The position numbers were made by a program, and so were the translations under genes. A stretch of 64,000 nt of DNA from Halomonas sp. JB37. GTDB lineage: Bacteria > Pseudomonadota > Gammaproteobacteria > Pseudomonadales > Halomonadaceae. This document shows, piece by piece, positions 61,394 to 64,000 of this stretch (position 1 is its first letter; every line of letters starts with the position of its first letter). The stretch spans positions 3,534,001 to 3,598,000 of the forward strand of contig NZ_NRGW01000001.1 in NCBI RefSeq assembly GCF_002332255.1, in the 5' to 3' direction. The notes under the pieces are model-generated. The model searched no databases. It saw only the letters and a program-made list of their open reading frames with translations, and was not told where the DNA came from.

Positions 61394-61696
61394 TGCTTAA
61401 GTACCTGCTTGACACCAATATCTGCATGTTCACCATCAAACATAAACCTCCCCATGTTCGTGAGACCTTTAACCAGCATAGCGACCAGCTCTGCATCAGC
61501 AGCGCGACTGGACGTTCTCGACTACGACCCCAGCGCCGCCTACCACAGTAGCGAGCTGGCCAAAGCGGGCACGCCCATCGGCCCATACGATCAGATGATT
61601 GCCGGGCATGCTCGTTCAAGAGGCCTGATTCTGGTAACCAATAATCTAGGTGAGTTTAGTCGCGTACCTGGCCTTAGGGTCGAGGATTGGATTTAA
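61393..61696 (+). pseudogene. VapC toxin, deleted and frameshifted
   Basis: The start MLKYLLDTNICMFTIKHKP has the first PIN-domain Asp. After CISSA the frame shifts: the next part in another frame is RLDVLDYDPSAA and continues through AGTPIGPYDQMIAGHA to VTNNLGEFSRVPGLRVEDWI. Compared with known VapC, about 28 residues including the conserved Glu are lost, so the RNase should be inactive. It is related to the fragment at 53875-53940. Confidence 0.82.
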
Positions 61697-61741
61697 GCCC
61701 ACTCTACATACACCACTTCCTCACTAAATCGTCATTGCTTT

Positions 61742-61773
61742 AAGTAACCGCCTTCCCAGCCGCAGCGTTAGGT
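61742..61773 (-). repeat. Truncated attC-like element
   Basis: GTTAGGT (61767-61773) is an exact core box 16 bp past the stop of RNase Z copy 2; AAGTAAC (61742-61748) is a poor partner only 32 bp away. Too short to be a complete site, but in the position expected if RNase Z were a cassette. Confidence 0.4.
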
Positions 61774-61788
61774 CGAAACACGAAGAGA

Positions 61789-62751
61789 CTACTCGCCTGC
61801 CACTTCAGAAAAGCGGCCCGCTTTATCCAAGGTGTATTCGCTAAAATCCCGCGCCTGGAAAAGCGAGCCTGAATAGGCATTCTCGGTTTCTTTGCGGATA
61901 TCTTCGATGGAAGGCGATGCATGGGGGTTGAGCTGGAAACGGGGGCTAAAGTGCGTCAGCACCAAATTGGGAAGCTGTACGGTTTCGGCAAAAGCGGCGA
62001 TCAGTTTGGCGTAGCTATGCCCGACATCACCGGCCTTCTGGGTCATCTCTTCGGTGTAGGTGGCTTCATGCACCAGCACCTGCGCGCCCGCACACGCCTC
62101 AAACAGCAAGTCAGGCTGGTCATTGTCCCCAGCGATCACTACTTTTCTCGGCTTGTGCTTGGATATCAGGTAGTCATGGCTTTTTAACTGCTCGCCCGCA
62201 AACTCAACATCAAATCCTTGCTTCAACTGCCCCCACAATGGCCCTCTCGGAATACCCTTTTGGGTCAACTTTTCAATGTTTAAATCGGCGTCGACCTTTG
62301 TCTCCGTAAACCCATAAGCATAGGACGGCGCTCGGTGTGAAAGCCTGAACGTGGACACCGCCATGCTCTCAAACTCAACGCTGGGCAGGCCGTCCGAGTC
62401 GATAAACTCCAAAGCGAAGGGCAAACATAGCTGCGTTGCCTCACAGGTAGCCTCCAACCATGCTTTGATACCTGCGGGCGCCACAATGGTAAGCGGCGCT
62501 TTCCGGCCACCCATTCCCGCACTCGCCAGTATGCCCGGCAGCCCATAGCAGTGGTCGCCGTGCACGTGGGTAATAAAGATGGCTTTCAATGAATGAAACG
62601 ACAGCTTCGTGTGCAAAACCTGATGCTGGGTGCCCTCACCACAATCGATCAGATACCAGCCCTTCCCCTTGCTCTCTCGCAAGGCGATGCCGGAGACGTT
62701 TCTGCTTTTGGTGGGTACACCGGCGGAGGTGCCTAGGAACAATAAATTCAT
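61789..62751 (-). CDS. rnz: Ribonuclease Z/BN, copy 2
   Basis: A 320-residue protein, the same length as copy 1 and collinear throughout. THVHGDH and the later His ligands are intact, so it should be active in tRNA 3' processing. About 45 residues differ from copy 1, spread over the whole protein. Upstream, about 30 bp (GGAACAAGGCGATGGATTGCC) match the region upstream of the truncated copy 3, showing that these two are closer kin. Attachment-site-like boxes lie on both sides. Confidence 0.94.
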   Translation of the reverse strand: MNLLFLGTSAGVPTKSRNVSGIALRESKGKGWYLIDCGEGTQHQVLHTKLSFHSLKAIFITHVHGDHCYGLPGILASAGMGGRKAPLTIVAPAGIKAWLEATCEATQLCLPFALEFIDSDGLPSVEFESMAVSTFRLSHRAPSYAYGFTETKVDADLNIEKLTQKGIPRGPLWGQLKQGFDVEFAGEQLKSHDYLISKHKPRKVVIAGDNDQPDLLFEACAGAQVLVHEATYTEEMTQKAGDVGHSYAKLIAAFAETVQLPNLVLTHFSPRFQLNPHASPSIEDIRKETENAYSGSLFQARDFSEYTLDKAGRFSEVAGE

Positions 62752-62863
62752 ATCCTATTTGTACTCTCGCTTTGGGAACAAGGCGATGGATTGCCAGTCA
62801 GCTCAATTTAAACAGTCATGCTTTTACGATGATGAGTAGCCGTACCTCAATGCAGTTAAGCCC

Positions 62864-62990
62864 TGCCAACATCCGCCAAGCTTAGGGACGCCGCTTGCAA
62901 CTAAAGTATTAGTGCATCTACTACTGGCGCGGCTTTGTAGTGTGGACGAAGCCGAAACAAAAAACCGTCGCCTTATTTACATTGTTAGGT
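62864..62990 (-). repeat. attC-like site, 127 bp
   Basis: GTTAGGT at 62984-62990 is an exact core box that overlaps the stop codon of the ORF above it. The best partner is TGCCAAC at 62864-62870; the ends pair as CC(T)AACA with TGTTGG. The inner part contains GCCGCGCC and GGCG repeats. There is no gene between it and RNase Z copy 2. Confidence 0.5.
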
Positions 62991-63542
62991 TTTGAATCCA
63001 GGTGGGATGTCCCAAAGTTGTATCTCAATATAGAGTTCAAAGTCCGTTTCCCAATATCGCTCATAAGGAACCATCTGGTCATTGTCAGGAACTCCAAACC
63101 GGTCAAAGAGCTCACTCATCTCGCTAAGCAGAAACACTTGATTGAAGTAAGGCTTATCGTCTCGGGATAACGCAATAAAGCTATCCGGATAGGTCAAGGA
63201 CGTTGTTTCAGGGTCAAGCTTCGATAGAGGTATTTTTAGCTCACTTTGGTCAGCGTTCAAATTACGAAACCAAGGAGATTCTCCAAGCACGAGATAATAG
63301 GGATGACGACGGCGCGGCTTACCTCCTCGCGCAACGAAAAGTTCACGCAGCCGTGCTTCAACCTTTGTGCGAACTTCAATTTAGTTCCTGCCGTAGCGAC
63401 GTCGATAGCCGGGATCACGCTGATGACGCGTCAGAAGATCTAAGAAGATTGGATCTTCTGAGCCCGCGGGAAGTTTGGAGAGACTCCGAAATGGGCCAAT
63501 CTCAGGTAAATAGTAGTGGGTAGTAATTTCTGGAAGTCTCAT
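62985..63542 (-). pseudogene. Hypothetical cassette ORF with in-frame stop
   Basis: A 186-codon frame starting MRLPEITTHYYLPEIGPFRS and ending WDIPPGFKT, interrupted by one TAA at 63383-63381 (codon 54). The reading frame is otherwise continuous, and the residues on both sides (RRRYGRN / IEVRTKVEARL) read as one protein, so a single base change from Tyr is the likely cause. A GTG at 63290 could give a shorter product. Family unknown. Confidence 0.65.
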
Positions 63543-63581
63543 CTCAATATCACGCCTGACAGTGATTCTGCGCGCCACTGC

Positions 63582-63620
63582 AAAACTTCAATCAATGCGC
63601 CGCGCGTTTATTGAAGTTTT
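63582..63620. repeat. 11-bp inverted repeat beside RNase Z copy 3
   Basis: AAAACTTCAAT (63582-63592) and ATTGAAGTTTT (63610-63620) form a perfect hairpin with a 17-base GC-rich loop, exactly between the truncated RNase Z and the interrupted ORF. There is no T-run to call it a terminator with confidence. Confidence 0.6.
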
Positions 63621-63631
63621 ACATCCAATCG

Positions 63632-63848
63632 ACGGCAGCCCATAGCAGTGGTCGCCGTGTACGTGGGTAATAAAGATGGCATTCAAGGAATGGAACGACA
63701 GCTTCGTGTGCAACACCTGATGCTGGCTGCCCTCACCACAATCGATCAGGTACCAGCCCTTCCCTTTGCTCTCTCGCAAAGCGACCCCAGAGACGTTTCT
63801 TTGCTTGGTGGGCACGCCTGCGGAGGTGCCTAAGAACAGCAAATTCAT
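63632..63848 (-). pseudogene. Ribonuclease Z, copy 3, truncated
   Basis: The first ~72 codons of RNase Z, from [15 protein letters not shown] through [12 protein letters not shown], after which homology stops and about 15 unrelated codons follow to a stop at 63588. It retains the first metal motif but lacks the rest of the domain, so it cannot be active. The promoter-side sequence resembles that of copy 2. Confidence 0.9.
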
Positions 63849-64000
63849 AGTTTGTTCGTAATCTATTTCGGACTTGCTTTAGGAACAAGGCGGTGGATTG
63901 CCTGTTAGTCGTTCATAAAGTATCTACGAACTCTTAGACTGGTATCTTCCGGCATTGGCGTAATGTGTAATAATCGTTAGATGCTTATCGGTAGTCAGCA
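63849..64000. other. Window edge upstream of RNase Z copy 3
   Basis: No gene seen. The first ~50 bp are similar to the region upstream of copy 2. A GTTAGAT core-like heptamer occurs at 63976-63982 and may belong to another attC that continues past the window. Confidence 0.4.

Larger units (their letters stand above)
56745..62990 (-). mobile_element. Integron cassette array (CALIN or distal end of a chromosomal integron)
   Basis: Short, mostly unknown ORFs, all on the minus strand apart from a vapBC remnant, alternate with attC-like sites at 56745, 57287, 57905, 58391, 59316, 59694, 60277 and 62864, plus degenerate ones at 57399 and 61742. Each cassette has the ORF, then an attC within about 25 bp of its stop. 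Base composition falls and varies from cassette to cassette. No integrase gene is in the window. ORF polarity predicts attI, if present, to the right of 64000. Confidence 0.85.

Noticed and set aside
61742-61773. Complete attC after RNase Z copy 2
   Set aside because: Only one good core box and a 32-bp span. Kept as a truncated element, not counted as a full site.
56745-64000. Transposon, IS or phage as explanation for the repeated RNase Z copies
   Set aside because: No transposase, recombinase or phage ORF, and no terminal inverted repeats or target duplications seen around the copies.

Overview
The window is gammaproteobacterial chromosome, most likely from the Halomonadaceae (Halomonas or a close relative). 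This is inferred from gene order and protein character, not from a database search. Core gene neighbourhoods resemble Pseudomonas and other Oceanospirillales: csrA-lysC-alaS-recX-recA-cinA/mutS-fdxA, eno-kdsA-pyrG, and ponA/pilMNOPQ-aroK-aroB-gltBD. Core genes are moderately GC-rich and many proteins are acidic, as expected of a halophile.

Layout. 1-11.96 kb: oxaloacetate decarboxylase gamma subunit (edge), a DusC-type dihydrouridine synthase, two identical tRNA-Arg(ACG) and one tRNA-Ser(GCT), csrA, lysC, alaS, recX, recA with a LexA box, a CinA-type amidase, mutS and fdxA. 11.96-12.48 kb: no protein gene, but a strong candidate for a CsrB/RsmZ-type small RNA with 11 GGA motifs, a terminator and two tandem GacA-like boxes about 180 bp upstream of its predicted start; csrA, whose product such an RNA would sequester, lies 10 kb away. 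12.5-22.5 kb: eno, kdsA, pyrG, gltD, gltB. 23-32.2 kb: aroB, aroK and the type IV pilus assembly operon pilQPONM, divergent from ponA. 32.3-36 kb: a TRAP-TAXI transporter with a DUF1850 protein. 36.2-39.6 kb: GntR regulator, glutaryl-CoA dehydrogenase and a CaiB-type CoA-transferase, together a glutarate catabolism locus. 39.9-53.7 kb: accessory metabolism and repair genes: PQQ glucose dehydrogenase, gabT, dinB with a LexA box, selO, a 3-methyladenine DNA glycosylase, a sirtuin, a UbiF-like hydroxylase, two alpha/beta hydrolases, a CGNR regulator and a GST.

53.8-64 kb is accessory and the most unusual part. Between 56.7 and 63 kb short, mostly unknown minus-strand ORFs alternate with attC-like recombination sites (core boxes of the RYYYAAC...GTTRRRY type around imperfect palindromes). 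The leftmost site resembles the Vibrio cholerae VCR repeat. This is an integron cassette array without an integrase in the window: either a CALIN or the distal end of a chromosomal integron whose intI would lie to the right, beyond base 64000. The array is interwoven with repeated copies of an RNase Z/BN gene (two full-length, one truncated to its first ~72 codons, one remnant of ~12 codons, all in one orientation) and with remnants of a VapBC toxin-antitoxin pair, one of which lies beside each full-length RNase Z gene. The pattern suggests segmental duplication and cassette shuffling around RNase Z, possibly with RNase Z itself carried as a cassette.

No CRISPR array, transposase, phage gene or rRNA was seen.
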